Notes: generated by a model not told the origin, from the letters alone. A DNA stretch of 28,243 nucleotides from a virus (IMGVR_UViG_3300009425_002843:1-28243), one strand, 5' to 3'; positions 1-7,186 are shown, numbered from the stretch's first letter. Program-made: numbers and translations.

Positions 1-679
1 ATAATTCTAAGAGTTCAGGGTGATAAAAATAAGTCAGTATAATATTATCAGATTTGTAAAACAATTCTCTTAACTCCTTGTGAACAATAGGTGTTTGTTC
101 CACGCCATATCTTTTTGATGAACTTAAGAAGTCATAATCATAAGTGCCGGCGGGTATTACTATTTGATGTGTTTTCGGGATCGTTTCGGTTTGTTCAGCG
201 ATATTCAATTCATGATGATAAGTCGGAAACCACTTGTCGCTGCGTCGAAAAGCTCGAAGCTTACCAAACAAAAACTTCTTGGCAGCATTTTGTTCTATCC
301 TGCCTGACGATATCGTACCATCTTCTGAAGATATAGAAACTATAAAGAACAAGGCCGCTCTCATGTAGACATTAGGGCGGTCGTACCAGCTATTTCGAAA
401 GAACCCGTAGCTCTTCTCTGGATCTTGGGCGCTTGTTGAATCCAAATTCACTACCATATTATAGAGTTTCTTGGGATCTTTCGAAAGACAATCCCAAAAG
501 TTGTATATATTACTGGCGCTAGTGTGACTAAATACGCGATACTTATCTTTTATTAGTGCACTCTCAAGAAATCCATCGTGCAATAACATTACATGAACTG
601 GGGTTGACGTGCGAAGGATTGTTTTCAAGCAAGCGATGCTCTTATGGGGCGAGATCTTCTTGAGGGGAGAGTGATTCAT
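1..679 (-). CDS. D12 DNA-methylase-like protein, motifs degenerate (3' end outside window)
   Basis: About 226 codons are visible from an ATG at 679, and the frame stays open to the window edge. The layout resembles D12-class adenine-N6 methyltransferases. An N-terminal SPLKKISPHKS sits where the family has a PL..(I/G)GxK segment. It is followed by NIYNFWDCLSKDPKKLY, a central RAALFF segment with a following G..SSG, and HKELRELFYKSDNIILTYFYHPELLEL, which resembles the family's C-terminal 'H..L...L.....LSYNN.PE' stretch. Two catalytic signatures look lost. The glycine-rich SAM motif is replaced by LLHDGFLES, and the DPPY region reads PAGTYDYDF. The start overlaps the previous gene by 38 nt. Family membership is my inference from pattern similarity. 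If correct, this is a pseudoenzyme rather than an active methylase. It could also be an unrelated protein. Confidence 0.6.
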   Translation of the reverse strand, partial: MNHSPLKKISPHKSIACLKTILRTSTPVHVMLLHDGFLESALIKDKYRVFSHTSASNIYNFWDCLSKDPKKLYNMVVNLDSTSAQDPEKSYGFFRNSWYDRPNVYMRAALFFIVSISSEDGTISSGRIEQNAAKKFLFGKLRAFRRSDKWFPTYHHELNIAEQTETIPKTHQIVIPAGTYDYDFLSSSKRYGVEQTPIVHKELRELFYKSDNIILTYFYHPELLEL

Positions 680-1016
680 CAACCGTGTGCTCTTTTAAAT
701 CATTTAATTGTGTCAACGCCTTCTCTATCACAGAAATATCAGGAGTTGCAATGGTGGGCGAAGGCGCCTGGAACTTATATTGAATATAAGACTGGATAAT
801 CTCTCCTATGTCCGATAACATTGTGTCGACTGACGCCAAATTACGGCGCAGTCCTTCAATTTGACTAAGGGTAATTGTACTCAACATCTCACACTTATTT
901 GATGACTGTTCACACGACGTCGCGAGGACGCCGGTCGCGTTGTCATAGAGGCGGCGCGTCTCTGCTTCAAGTTGATCTAACTCTACACTATATGTTAGGG
1001 TTACTCTTTGACTCAT
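642..1016 (-). CDS. Hypothetical helical protein, 124 aa
   Basis: I do not recognise this protein. It is predicted to be mostly alpha-helical, with heptad-like leucines around residues 45-75 and a Pro/Ala/Thr-rich linker near residues 85-95 before a short acidic C-terminal helix. It has no signal peptide or membrane segment. An AAGGGA Shine-Dalgarno-like sequence lies 8 nt upstream of its ATG. It follows the FlbD-like gene by 5 nt, and the D12-like gene begins inside its 3' end, so it sits in the groEL-led transcription unit. A coiled-coil or small structural role would fit, but nothing in the sequence decides it. Confidence 0.75.
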   Translation of the reverse strand: MSQRVTLTYSVELDQLEAETRRLYDNATGVLATSCEQSSNKCEMLSTITLSQIEGLRRNLASVDTMLSDIGEIIQSYIQYKFQAPSPTIATPDISVIEKALTQLNDLKEHTVDESLSPQEDLAP

Positions 1017-1021
1017 TATCT

Positions 1022-1315
1022 TTATCCCTTCAATAGTTTGTGAGATAAATTTTGTAATGTCTCTTCAATGACAGAGGGGGCGCCAATCACGATTACCTCG
1101 GTGCCGGTTTGCCCTCTGTTGATTGTTAGTTTAGAAAAGCGATGGTCTGTGTTTAGCCCCTCTTTGAGGAGTCCGCTTTCGTTTAGCTCGCGAGTACGAA
1201 AGTCCTCACGAATCATTACAACTTGGTCGGGATTAATAAACACCTCTCTCAATAGAAAGTTTTGTTGTGATGTAACTGCTCCCTTCCTACATACTTCGGT
1301 TAATTTTACTAACAT
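1022..1315 (-). CDS. Small FlbD-like beta protein, 97 aa
   Basis: The protein starts MLVKLTEV and continues with FINPDQVVMI, a later FSKLTINRG and V.VIGAPSVIEETL. This order (N-terminal strand, 'INPD.V..I', a strand with a turn, then a C-terminal helix) resembles the FlbD-like small proteins often found in phages. Their function there is unknown to me. The start is well supported by AAGGAG a few bases upstream. The gene overlaps the 3' end of the preceding gene by 7 nt, indicating translational coupling in the groEL unit. The family assignment is a pattern match by eye. Confidence 0.7.
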   Translation of the reverse strand: MLVKLTEVCRKGAVTSQQNFLLREVFINPDQVVMIREDFRTRELNESGLLKEGLNTDHRFSKLTINRGQTGTEVIVIGAPSVIEETLQNLSHKLLKG

Positions 1316-1554
1316 TTGTTCTCCTTAAATAAATAAACGTCTTTTGAATGCACAAAATGTGTGCGGCCTTTGAGTAACACAGTTATCAAAGTATTTTCCA
1401 TACCAAAAATCCCCGTATCGGACCCCAAATATAGGGCGATCATCGGTCTTTCGGTCAGGATAAGGGGTACTGAAACACCCTTTGTTGTCTTTTCAGTGGT
1501 CCATAATGTGACTGCTTGTGGAATATGCAATAAATCCCCCATTTTCATACCCAT
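1309..1554 (-). CDS. Small SH3-like beta-barrel protein, 81 aa
   Basis: The open frame extends up to 1608 inside groEL, but the first start after the groEL stop is the ATG at 1554; ATGs at 1548 and 1542 are also possible. From there the protein reads MGMKMGDLLHIPQ, then ERPMIALYLG, and ends with TVLLKGRTHFVHSKDVYLF. This is the 'GDLV ... G.V ... dG....V...DV' pattern of small SH3-like barrels common in phage genomes. No catalytic residues are evident. Its 3' end overlaps the FlbD-like gene. The role is unknown; the start choice is uncertain because none of the three ATGs has a strong ribosome-binding site. Confidence 0.7.
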   Translation of the reverse strand: MGMKMGDLLHIPQAVTLWTTEKTTKGVSVPLILTERPMIALYLGSDTGIFGMENTLITVLLKGRTHFVHSKDVYLFKENKC

Positions 1555-1556
1555 AA

Positions 1557-3131
1557 TTATTCTACTTGTATAATTCCATAGTTGGTGGTAATTAAAGTTC
1601 CCGCACAACTAGCAGCATTTGTAAGCGCCGTAAGCGTGACCTTTACCGGGTCGATAATCCCAGCTTCTAACATATTAATTAGTTCGCCTGTTCGAAAATC
1701 AACACCTTCGCCTGGTGAAGCATTGGTGACCTTTTCGACCATCAAATCTGGTGATAACCCTGCGTTCAGTGCCATCTGTCGAATAGGTTCCTCACAGGCA
1801 GCTTTCACTACGGTAGCGCCGAGAGCTTGTTCGGTGTTATTAGTGGAAATACATAAACTATTTGCTGCCCGGAGTAATGCGGCACCACCGCCCGTAACAA
1901 TTCCTTGTTCTTGACCGGAACGAACCGCTTCTAGAGCGTCTTCGATTCTATGTTTGCGTTCGGTCATCTCTACTTCTGTCAAACCACCAACATTGATGAC
2001 TGCTACACCGGACGACAAGCGTACGATACGGTCTTGGAAGCGCTCACAAGCCTGCAGGTCATCCGTTTGTTCTATCTGCGCCTTGAGGGCCGAGATAGTT
2101 GTTTCGACCGCCTCAAAGTCACAAGAGCCACCCACAACAGTAGTACTAAATTTAGAGGCTTCTACGAACTTTGCAGATCCCAAGTCAGACATGCGGACGT
2201 CTGATAGTTTTTGTCCGGCTTCTTTGGTAACAAAAGTAGCCCCCACTGAAAGTGCTAGGTCTGCAAGAGTATCGCGGCGCTCCTCACCATAGGCAGGAGC
2301 TTTGATACCAGCTATCTTCATAGTACCACGCATAGCATTCATAATCATGGCTGCTAGGGCTTGCCCATCAATATCTTCAGCTACAATAACGAGTGGCCGG
2401 CTTTCGCGTGCTATCATCTCCAGAATGGGCAGTACTTGCTCGACACTATTAATTTTATGATCAGTTACGAGGAATAGAGGATTATCGTGATGCATAAAAG
2501 CTCGACGCTCGTCTGTGATAAAGGCACCTGCGCAATAACCTGAGTTAATTTTAAAACCCTCTGTAATGTCCAAAGTTGTATCACGTGATCTCGACTCCTC
2601 AATAGTTATAGACCCATCTTGCCCGACACGATCCACAGCAAGAGCAATAAGGTGCCCAATAGTGCTATCATTGTTAGCAGAGATGGTAGCAATGTGTTCG
2701 ATGTCTTCCGTGCTAGTGACGGGCGTGGACATCTTTTCAAGGTTGCGTGATACTTCTCGTACTGCAAGATCAATTCCCCTCTGTAGTTCAATAGGTGATA
2801 CACCTGACGCAATAAAGCGCTGGGACTCACGCAGGATTGCGCGCGCCAACACCGTAGAGGTAGTGGTACCATCGCCGGCTGTGTTATTAGTTTCGATGGC
2901 AGCCTGACGAATAATCTGTGCGCCGGCGTCTTCGAAGGGATCATCCAGTGCAACAAAGTATGCGACCGTTACACCGTCCTTTGTAATGAAGGGCTGTTGA
3001 TCCTTCTCTTTAAGTAATACATTACGACCTCTTGGTCCCAATGTGGACGCCACGTTGTCAGCTAGGACGTTGGCGCCTTTGATAATCTTTTGCTGTAGGG
3101 TGTGGTTATTGTCATAAACTCTGCTGCTCAT
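1557..3131 (-). CDS. groEL: Chaperonin GroEL (phage-encoded, no GGM tail)
   Basis: This is a full-length group I chaperonin of 524 residues; bacterial GroEL is about 548. The ATP-binding/catalytic loop GDGTTT is at residues 86-91, giving an Asp at position 87 exactly as in E. coli. Other family landmarks are VASTLGPRGRNVLL near residue 27, KAPAYGEERRD in the apical domain and EDALEAVRSGQEQGIVTGGG, which carries the second catalytic Asp. The protein stops at TTNYGIIQVE, so the flexible Gly-Gly-Met tail that lines the E. coli cavity is absent. It is preceded by a consensus promoter. The partner GroES is encoded about 18 kb away. Its likely role is folding phage structural or replication proteins with, or in place of, host GroEL. 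Confidence 0.97.
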   Translation of the reverse strand: MSSRVYDNNHTLQQKIIKGANVLADNVASTLGPRGRNVLLKEKDQQPFITKDGVTVAYFVALDDPFEDAGAQIIRQAAIETNNTAGDGTTTSTVLARAILRESQRFIASGVSPIELQRGIDLAVREVSRNLEKMSTPVTSTEDIEHIATISANNDSTIGHLIALAVDRVGQDGSITIEESRSRDTTLDITEGFKINSGYCAGAFITDERRAFMHHDNPLFLVTDHKINSVEQVLPILEMIARESRPLVIVAEDIDGQALAAMIMNAMRGTMKIAGIKAPAYGEERRDTLADLALSVGATFVTKEAGQKLSDVRMSDLGSAKFVEASKFSTTVVGGSCDFEAVETTISALKAQIEQTDDLQACERFQDRIVRLSSGVAVINVGGLTEVEMTERKHRIEDALEAVRSGQEQGIVTGGGAALLRAANSLCISTNNTEQALGATVVKAACEEPIRQMALNAGLSPDLMVEKVTNASPGEGVDFRTGELINMLEAGIIDPVKVTLTALTNAASCAGTLITTNYGIIQVE

Positions 3132-3162
3132 TAATACCTCGTAGTTGTGCAGTTATATTATT

Positions 3163-3191
3163 ATTATAATCGCTTAACAGGGATTTGTCAA
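3163..3191 (-). promoter_or_regulatory. Consensus sigma70-type promoter of groEL unit
   Basis: On the minus strand TTGACA (3186-3191) and TATAAT (3163-3168) are both perfect and separated by exactly 17 bp. The groEL ATG is about 30 bp downstream of the -10. The upstream gene ends at 3203, so the promoter fills the intergenic gap. This predicts strong transcription by host RNA polymerase holoenzyme. Confidence 0.9.
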
Positions 3192-3202
3192 GTTTTTTAT
3201 TA

Positions 3203-4771
3203 TTATTCTGCCGCGTCTTGCTGCTGTTCAATTCCTTGTTCAGGTATAACTTCATCAACGGCGCGCTTAAGTTCTAAGGCGTTAGCCTTTGCTTGTGCTC
3301 CTTCAGAAATATCACCAGCAATAAAATAGCGGTTAATATTATCAGACAAAGCACCCAGCGAATTGAAAATAGACACTAAACTACCGTTCAAAGCTTGGGT
3401 ATATTGTATTGCTTTAGCTTCAATTGCGGTCGGATCTAAGCTAATTTGACCTTGGTAATATTCTTCTCTAGTGTAAACACCGGGAGAGACCGTCCACTGT
3501 GCGCCGCCGGCGACCTTGCTGCCGTAACCCTTTGTCTGTTTGAGTGCTGCAAACGCAGCGCGATTAATTTCTTCAGAATCGCCCTGTGCAAACTGATCCA
3601 TAACATTCCTATGTTGCTGGGGTGTGTAAAGTTTCGAAGCGGAGCCTTTTAATACATCCTCTGTTCCTATCATTTGAAGACGTAAGACTTCGGTACCTTG
3701 TGGTATCTGTTCTCGGTCACTCCACGGTATTGTATCATCGGTAGATTTATACAAAGCCATTCCCTTGGTAAGTTTTTCATCCTCCCATGGTCCATATGGA
3801 AATTGTGCTCTTTTGGGTTTAAGTTTGTCTGCGACCACGACCCGATCGAAGCGTTGGGTTTTTTTTCCCAAATTGGGAATGGTAAATGGAACATAACCAA
3901 ATACCGGCACCTCTGTTGGTGCGCCAATCATCGACATAAAGGTCTCGCGCGTTAACTCAAATTCATAAAATTTAAGCACCCCTGTCGCGACGTTCTTTCC
4001 TTCGGCGTTTTTCTCACTTTGCTTAATAGTAATCAAATAAACAAGGGAATCTGACTTACGTTGCGGTGACGGATCTAAGAAGAAGTCAACCAAGTTCTTG
4101 AAAGAACCATGGACCGGTCCCCCTTGTCGTAGCACCTTAAGACTATAAGGGACAAGATCCCACTCGGGATCCGCGTCGGGGTTTTCTGACTGGCGTTTAA
4201 GTTGCATATAAAGCTGGTTATCTTCAATCGGCAGAGTGCCTTTGGTTCCAACTTGTTCAGGGTCATCAACTTGAATCGATGTACCTCCGAATAAGGCTGC
4301 AAGAAATGCTTCAAACAGGAAACCGGTTACCGAGGCTCCGTAGTCATTAACAATACTGGCAAATGTGTCCAAAAAGATAAGGTACGACATAATTTTAGAT
4401 ATGTCGCCTCCAGCAGCCTCTGGCGGATCATCCAAGAAATTAGTAACACTTTTTATTTTTTCCTTTATGGAACCGCCTTGGATATTCTTAAGCAACGCTT
4501 CCATAACTTGTCTATCGATTCTATCGGGGTCGCCCCAAGCTTCTGTAATTTTAATGACGGGTCTTCGGATGACTGTCACGTCTTCGGAGCGCGATCCGCC
4601 CTCATCGGTAACATTGTCGCTCTCGTTTTCAGTTAATGAATATCCCGTAGATTTGATCGACAAGTTGTTAAGGGCACCCATCGTCTCCTCAATCATCTCA
4701 ATCAAGAGACTGGGAGTAACGTCCAGCTTCTTTTCGTATTCTTCTTGTAAAATCTTATGTAAGTCTGACAT
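3203..4771 (-). CDS. Conserved phage protein of unknown function, 522 aa
   Basis: I cannot assign a firm function. The N-terminal ~120 residues are charged and helical. The middle has FEAFLAALFGG, then an acidic stretch and VPYSLKVLRQGG..HGSFKNLVDFF, then LVYLITIKQ and FYEFELTRETFM. The order 'FE.F.A.L.GG ... D ... YSLK ... GS..NL' resembles the layout of PD-(D/E)XK-type folds, but no clear D..ExK pair is visible, so a nuclease call would be speculative. The C-terminal ~150 residues are helical, ending in a Glu/Gln/Ala tail. No signal peptide or membrane segment. It lies 11 nt downstream of the ClpP-like gene with AGAGGA before its ATG. A structural or head-assembly role beside a protease is an alternative. 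Confidence 0.85.
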   Translation of the reverse strand: MSDLHKILQEEYEKKLDVTPSLLIEMIEETMGALNNLSIKSTGYSLTENESDNVTDEGGSRSEDVTVIRRPVIKITEAWGDPDRIDRQVMEALLKNIQGGSIKEKIKSVTNFLDDPPEAAGGDISKIMSYLIFLDTFASIVNDYGASVTGFLFEAFLAALFGGTSIQVDDPEQVGTKGTLPIEDNQLYMQLKRQSENPDADPEWDLVPYSLKVLRQGGPVHGSFKNLVDFFLDPSPQRKSDSLVYLITIKQSEKNAEGKNVATGVLKFYEFELTRETFMSMIGAPTEVPVFGYVPFTIPNLGKKTQRFDRVVVADKLKPKRAQFPYGPWEDEKLTKGMALYKSTDDTIPWSDREQIPQGTEVLRLQMIGTEDVLKGSASKLYTPQQHRNVMDQFAQGDSEEINRAAFAALKQTKGYGSKVAGGAQWTVSPGVYTREEYYQGQISLDPTAIEAKAIQYTQALNGSLVSIFNSLGALSDNINRYFIAGDISEGAQAKANALELKRAVDEVIPEQGIEQQQDAAE

Positions 4772-4782
4772 ATTGGTCCTCT

Positions 4783-5391
4783 TTAAATTATATGGTCGGC
4801 AATGCCGTACTCGACAGCTTCTTCTGCTGATAAATAGATGTTAACCTTGCGTTCCAGCATTTTTTTAAGTTTAGTCTCGGTTAATTTTGTTTCGGTGACA
4901 AGGCACTCAATATACATCTTCTGAAGATTTTCTATTGCGTCCATCTCATTCATCATATCGTGTAAGCTACCAGCATTACCGCCCATTACAGAATGGATCA
5001 TGACCCGGCAGTTTTTCCCAATATAACGCTTTCCTTTTGTGCCGGCGGCGAGTATCAGAACTCCAGCGGACATAACCTTTCCAAGTCCAACTGTATGTAT
5101 TTCGGTTTCGCTGCGAATGGCACGCATGAGGTCATATAATGCAAACATATCATCAGCATTGCCACCATAGGTGGAGATGTAAAATAAAATAGGTCGATGT
5201 TCGCGTGGGTCCTCGTACATCTGGTTAAGTTCATTGAGATATAATAGGGCATGACTGACCTCTGCTATCTTCTCGGACGAGACCTCGGCAAACAATCCAA
5301 TAGTGCGTAAGTCGGGCTCTTTTCTTTGTGTTGGGCTTTGTGGAAGGACTTCTTCGGTGGCGGATATCAGCTTTTTTATCTTTTTAATCAT
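4783..5391 (-). CDS. ClpP-like serine protease, S-H-N triad, 202 aa
   Basis: Clear ClpP/crotonase-fold protease. The oxyanion-loop segment ISTYGG is near residue 72, the nucleophile Ser108 lies in GKVMSAGVLILAAGTKGKRY, and His133 lies in RVMIHS, 25 residues later as in E. coli ClpP. The C-terminal anchor YLSAEEAVEYGIAD aligns with E. coli FLSAPEAVEYGLVD. With that anchor the catalytic Asp position is occupied by Asn184 (KVNIYLSA). Asn in this position is known in Listeria ClpP1, where activity depends on the partner ClpP. The Lys-rich N-terminus (first ~12 residues) replaces the usual propeptide. No Clp ATPase gene is in the window. It may associate with host Clp ATPases or with the second ClpP-like protein at 14372-14977, or act in head maturation. 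Confidence 0.9.
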   Translation of the reverse strand: MIKKIKKLISATEEVLPQSPTQRKEPDLRTIGLFAEVSSEKIAEVSHALLYLNELNQMYEDPREHRPILFYISTYGGNADDMFALYDLMRAIRSETEIHTVGLGKVMSAGVLILAAGTKGKRYIGKNCRVMIHSVMGGNAGSLHDMMNEMDAIENLQKMYIECLVTETKLTETKLKKMLERKVNIYLSAEEAVEYGIADHII

Positions 5392-5416
5392 GATACAATC
5401 CCTTCTTTAATGTTTG

Positions 5417-5815
5417 TTACTTTACTAAATAGGTCCCTACGATGACATTCCTGTTGGATTCTAAATAATTCATAGCCGATTTCCAGTCAGTATAAGGTGC
5501 TACTCCTTGGAAAAAATCTGGATGAACCTCCAAAAGTAGCGATATTGAGCGACTCTTAAATGTCTCAATTTCTAGATCTAAATTCTCTTCATAAATCTTC
5601 AAGTTGCGTTCAGAGATATCCTTTTTCCGCAAGTCTTTAAGACAGAGGCTCCGGGAATATTCGAAATTCTCCAAGGCACGAGTTAGAAGAAAGAGCGAAA
5701 CAAGATTTGATATTTGTATAAGTTGAATACTAAGTCTCGCGGACTTAAAATAGTAAAACACTTTGCAGGTCAGGTATCCAAAGACAAAGACTCCTACCAT
5801 TAATAAATAATTCAT
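5417..5815 (-). CDS. Small membrane-anchored protein, 132 aa
   Basis: Residues 1-22 (MNYLLMVGVFVFGYLTCKVFYY) form a hydrophobic segment, probably one N-terminal transmembrane helix or uncleaved signal anchor. A second amphipathic hydrophobic stretch (LIQISNLVSLFLLTRAL) is near residue 32. The remainder is a charged helical domain with a possible coiled coil at residues 50-85. No catalytic motif is visible. It is the first gene after the terminator/promoter region at 5825-5891 and lies 25 nt before the ClpP-like gene. I do not recognise a family; a membrane-associated accessory role is an inference from topology only. Confidence 0.8.
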   Translation of the reverse strand: MNYLLMVGVFVFGYLTCKVFYYFKSARLSIQLIQISNLVSLFLLTRALENFEYSRSLCLKDLRKKDISERNLKIYEENLDLEIETFKSRSISLLLEVHPDFFQGVAPYTDWKSAMNYLESNRNVIVGTYLVK

Positions 5816-5824
5816 AATTCTCTA

Positions 5825-5862
5825 TAAAAAAATAACCATCGCCTTGTGAGGTCGATGGTTAT
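5825..5862 (-). terminator. Intrinsic terminator after the acidic-protein gene
   Basis: A perfect 10-bp stem (5853-5862 with 5832-5841) encloses an 11-nt loop in which CCT/AGG can pair further. On the minus strand it is followed directly by seven T residues (5825-5831) and then ATAGAG. It lies 30 bp after the stop of the gene at 5892, so it is well placed to end the operon that comes from 9742. There is no T-run on the plus strand, so it acts on minus-strand transcripts. Confidence 0.85.
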
Positions 5863-5891
5863 ATCTTAACACACTTGTATTATTTTGTCAA
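5863..5891 (-). promoter_or_regulatory. Sigma70-type promoter of the membrane-protein/clpP-like unit
   Basis: TTGACA (5886-5891) is followed after 17 bp by TAAGAT (5863-5868, 4 of 6 matches). The -35 abuts the stop codon of the upstream gene. The predicted start site, about 7 bp after the -10, would fall inside the 5' arm of the terminator stem, so transcripts starting here would lack most of that arm. Confidence 0.6.
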
Positions 5892-6524
5892 CTATTTTGT
5901 CAATCTCTTCATGATGCGTTCTGCAAGTTGGTCGACTACTTCTGCTTGGCGTCCTTGTTTCCTAAGACGCCGTGCAACACGACGAGTAACTTCAGCGAAC
6001 ATGGCGTCCGGATCTTCTTCTTCTTCTTCTTCTTCTTCGGGACCCATCGAGCCCATCTCAAATTCTTCACCCCCTTCTTCGGGCATGCCCGCGGGCTCGT
6101 CCAGCGCTGCTGGATCCATCTCTATCTCTTCTTCGCCAAATTCATCTCCGGCAGCCGGGGCTTCCTCTACGTCAACCTCGATACCGAGAACTTCTTGGGC
6201 GACTGCAGCTACTTGAGTCATGAACTCTGCAAATTTAGCCTCGACGGCCGGGTCGGGTGCTGGGGCTTCGTCGGCGCCCATATCATCCATTGGTTCGTCC
6301 ATTGGTTCGTCCATTGGGGCATCCATCGCCAATTCATCATCAACGACATCATCTTCCTGTCCTAACTCGTCCTCGGTGGCATGAAGTTCTTCATCCTCCT
6401 CATCACGGGCGCCTGGATAGCGGGCGCCCATCTCTTGAATTCTCTTTTCCCCTGCGGGACGCATATCAGCGAGCTTCATGAAGCGGCGAAGTTCGCTCTC
6501 GGTTAACAAATTCTTACGAGCCAT
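5892..6524 (-). CDS. Highly acidic low-complexity phage protein, 210 aa
   Basis: The protein begins MARKNLLTESELRRFMKLADM, a basic amphipathic start I associate with a family of marine phage proteins ('LLTE.E.RRFMKLA'). It then turns extremely acidic: DEEDEEL, DELGQEDDVVDDEL, three successive MDEP/MDD units near residues 70-81, and a run of eight Glu near residue 167. The last ~40 residues are again basic and helical (RRVARRLRKQGRQ..). This basic-acidic-basic pattern suits a prohead core/scaffold-like or DNA-mimic protein; neither is proven. AAGGAG lies 8 nt before the ATG. It is the last gene before the terminator. Confidence 0.85.
   Translation of the reverse strand: MARKNLLTESELRRFMKLADMRPAGEKRIQEMGARYPGARDEEDEELHATEDELGQEDDVVDDELAMDAPMDEPMDEPMDDMGADEAPAPDPAVEAKFAEFMTQVAAVAQEVLGIEVDVEEAPAAGDEFGEEEIEMDPAALDEPAGMPEEGGEEFEMGSMGPEEEEEEEEDPDAMFAEVTRRVARRLRKQGRQAEVVDQLAERIMKRLTK
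6013..6038. repeat. TTC/GAA microsatellite inside the acidic-protein gene
   Basis: Eight or more consecutive TTC triplets on the plus strand encode the poly-Glu run of the acidic protein. All are GAA codons, so the tract is also a DNA-level trinucleotide repeat that could change length by slippage without breaking the frame. Confidence 0.8.
6285..6320. repeat. Short tandem repeat encoding MDEP units
   Basis: Three near-identical 12-bp units (plus strand CCATTGGTTCGT, the third diverging to CCATTGGGGCAT) encode the MDEP-MDEP-type repeat of the acidic protein. The unit is a multiple of three, so copy number can vary in frame. Confidence 0.75.
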
Positions 6525-6595
6525 TATAAAATCTCCTTGTTTATTTGCATAAACTCAACAATAAATAGTAGTACAAATGTCAATGTGCCTAAAAC

Positions 6596-6859
6596 TTAAT
6601 AAGGTTTCTCAACTATATGTTTTTTAAGTTTTGCGAACGCCTTGGTTTCTATCTGCTTTACCCTCGCAAAGGAGATATGTAAACGTTCGGCGATCTGTCT
6701 TAAAGTCATAGGTTTTTGATCATTATTATAAATAGCTACTAAAGTGCAATTGTTATCTTTTTTGTACTCAATCCACATTCTACATTCAGAGAGTGAGCAG
6801 CAAACTTGACGTTTGCGGCACCTTTTGGCGCAGTCTGTGAGTCCATCTTTCTTTTTCAT
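6596..6859 (-). CDS. Sigma-70 region 4-like HTH regulator with Cys cluster, 87 aa
   Basis: The C-terminal half (residues 51-80, MTLRQIAERLHIS..RVKQIETKAFAKLKK) is a classic sigma70 region 4 helix-turn-helix of the kind that reads -35 elements. The N-terminal half has six cysteines (positions 10, 14, 20, 21, 26, 38) followed by CRMWIEYKKDNNC, suggesting a metal site. No region 2 is present, so it is not a complete sigma factor. It may redirect host polymerase, as an anti-sigma or co-sigma factor. Its ATG overlaps the stop of the upstream gene (ATGA), so the two are translationally coupled. Confidence 0.85.
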   Translation of the reverse strand: MKKKDGLTDCAKRCRKRQVCCSLSECRMWIEYKKDNNCTLVAIYNNDQKPMTLRQIAERLHISFARVKQIETKAFAKLKKHIVEKPY

Positions 6860-7185
6860 AAATCGGGATGCTCTTGTTCAATAAGGTCAAATATGTTTTC
6901 TATGTCATCCTCATTAAAGCCGAGAGCGCTCATAGTTTCTTCCCCTTGATCGCGCAACCGGCGGGCTTTCTTTTTAAGTCTCGGTGACTGTTCCTTCATT
7001 TCGTCAACAAACTGCTGCAACACTGGATCATCATTAATATATCCCGTGATGATTGTTCGAAAAAACTGTCCCTGCTTAAAGCCATCGTGCTTGAGCTTAA
7101 GAACAAGCTGGGCATGTCGATGTTCATTATCGGAAAATACTACGCGCTTATTAAGTTTGCCATAATCTACTTCTCCGTCGCTCAT
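6856..7185 (-). CDS. Conserved phage protein, 109 aa, coupled to the sigma-like gene
   Basis: The core KRVVFSDNEHRHAQLVLKLKHDGFKQGQFFRTIITGYINDDP resembles proteins I associate with marine T4-like phages; I know of no assigned function. The protein is charged, with a predicted strand-helix-helix start and a basic stretch RLKKKARRLRDQG near residue 90. It has a possible ribbon-helix-helix look (short strand, then two helices), which would make it a DNA-binding protein, but this is weak. It overlaps the sigma-region-4-like gene by 4 nt, which suggests a shared regulatory task. Confidence 0.8.
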   Translation of the reverse strand: MSDGEVDYGKLNKRVVFSDNEHRHAQLVLKLKHDGFKQGQFFRTIITGYINDDPVLQQFVDEMKEQSPRLKKKARRLRDQGEETMSALGFNEDDIENIFDLIEQEHPDL

Positions 7186-7186
7186 C

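Noticed and set aside
91-336. Plus-strand open frame of 81 codons near the left edge
   Set aside because: It is opposite the well-formed minus-strand D12-like frame and shows no family pattern or ribosome-binding site.
1555-1608. Upstream extension of the 81-aa protein into groEL (start at 1608)
   Set aside because: The added residues overlap the end of groEL and do not fit the small barrel. Starts at 1554-1542 are more natural.
5875-6365. Plus-strand frames rich in Ser or Phe
   Set aside because: They are antisense images of the GAA/GAT repeats of the acidic protein and disappear outside that gene.
6525-6595. TTGACA at 6578-6583 upstream of the acidic-protein gene
   Set aside because: No acceptable -10 lies 15-19 bp downstream, so I did not call a promoter. 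The gap contains only the ribosome-binding site of the acidic protein.
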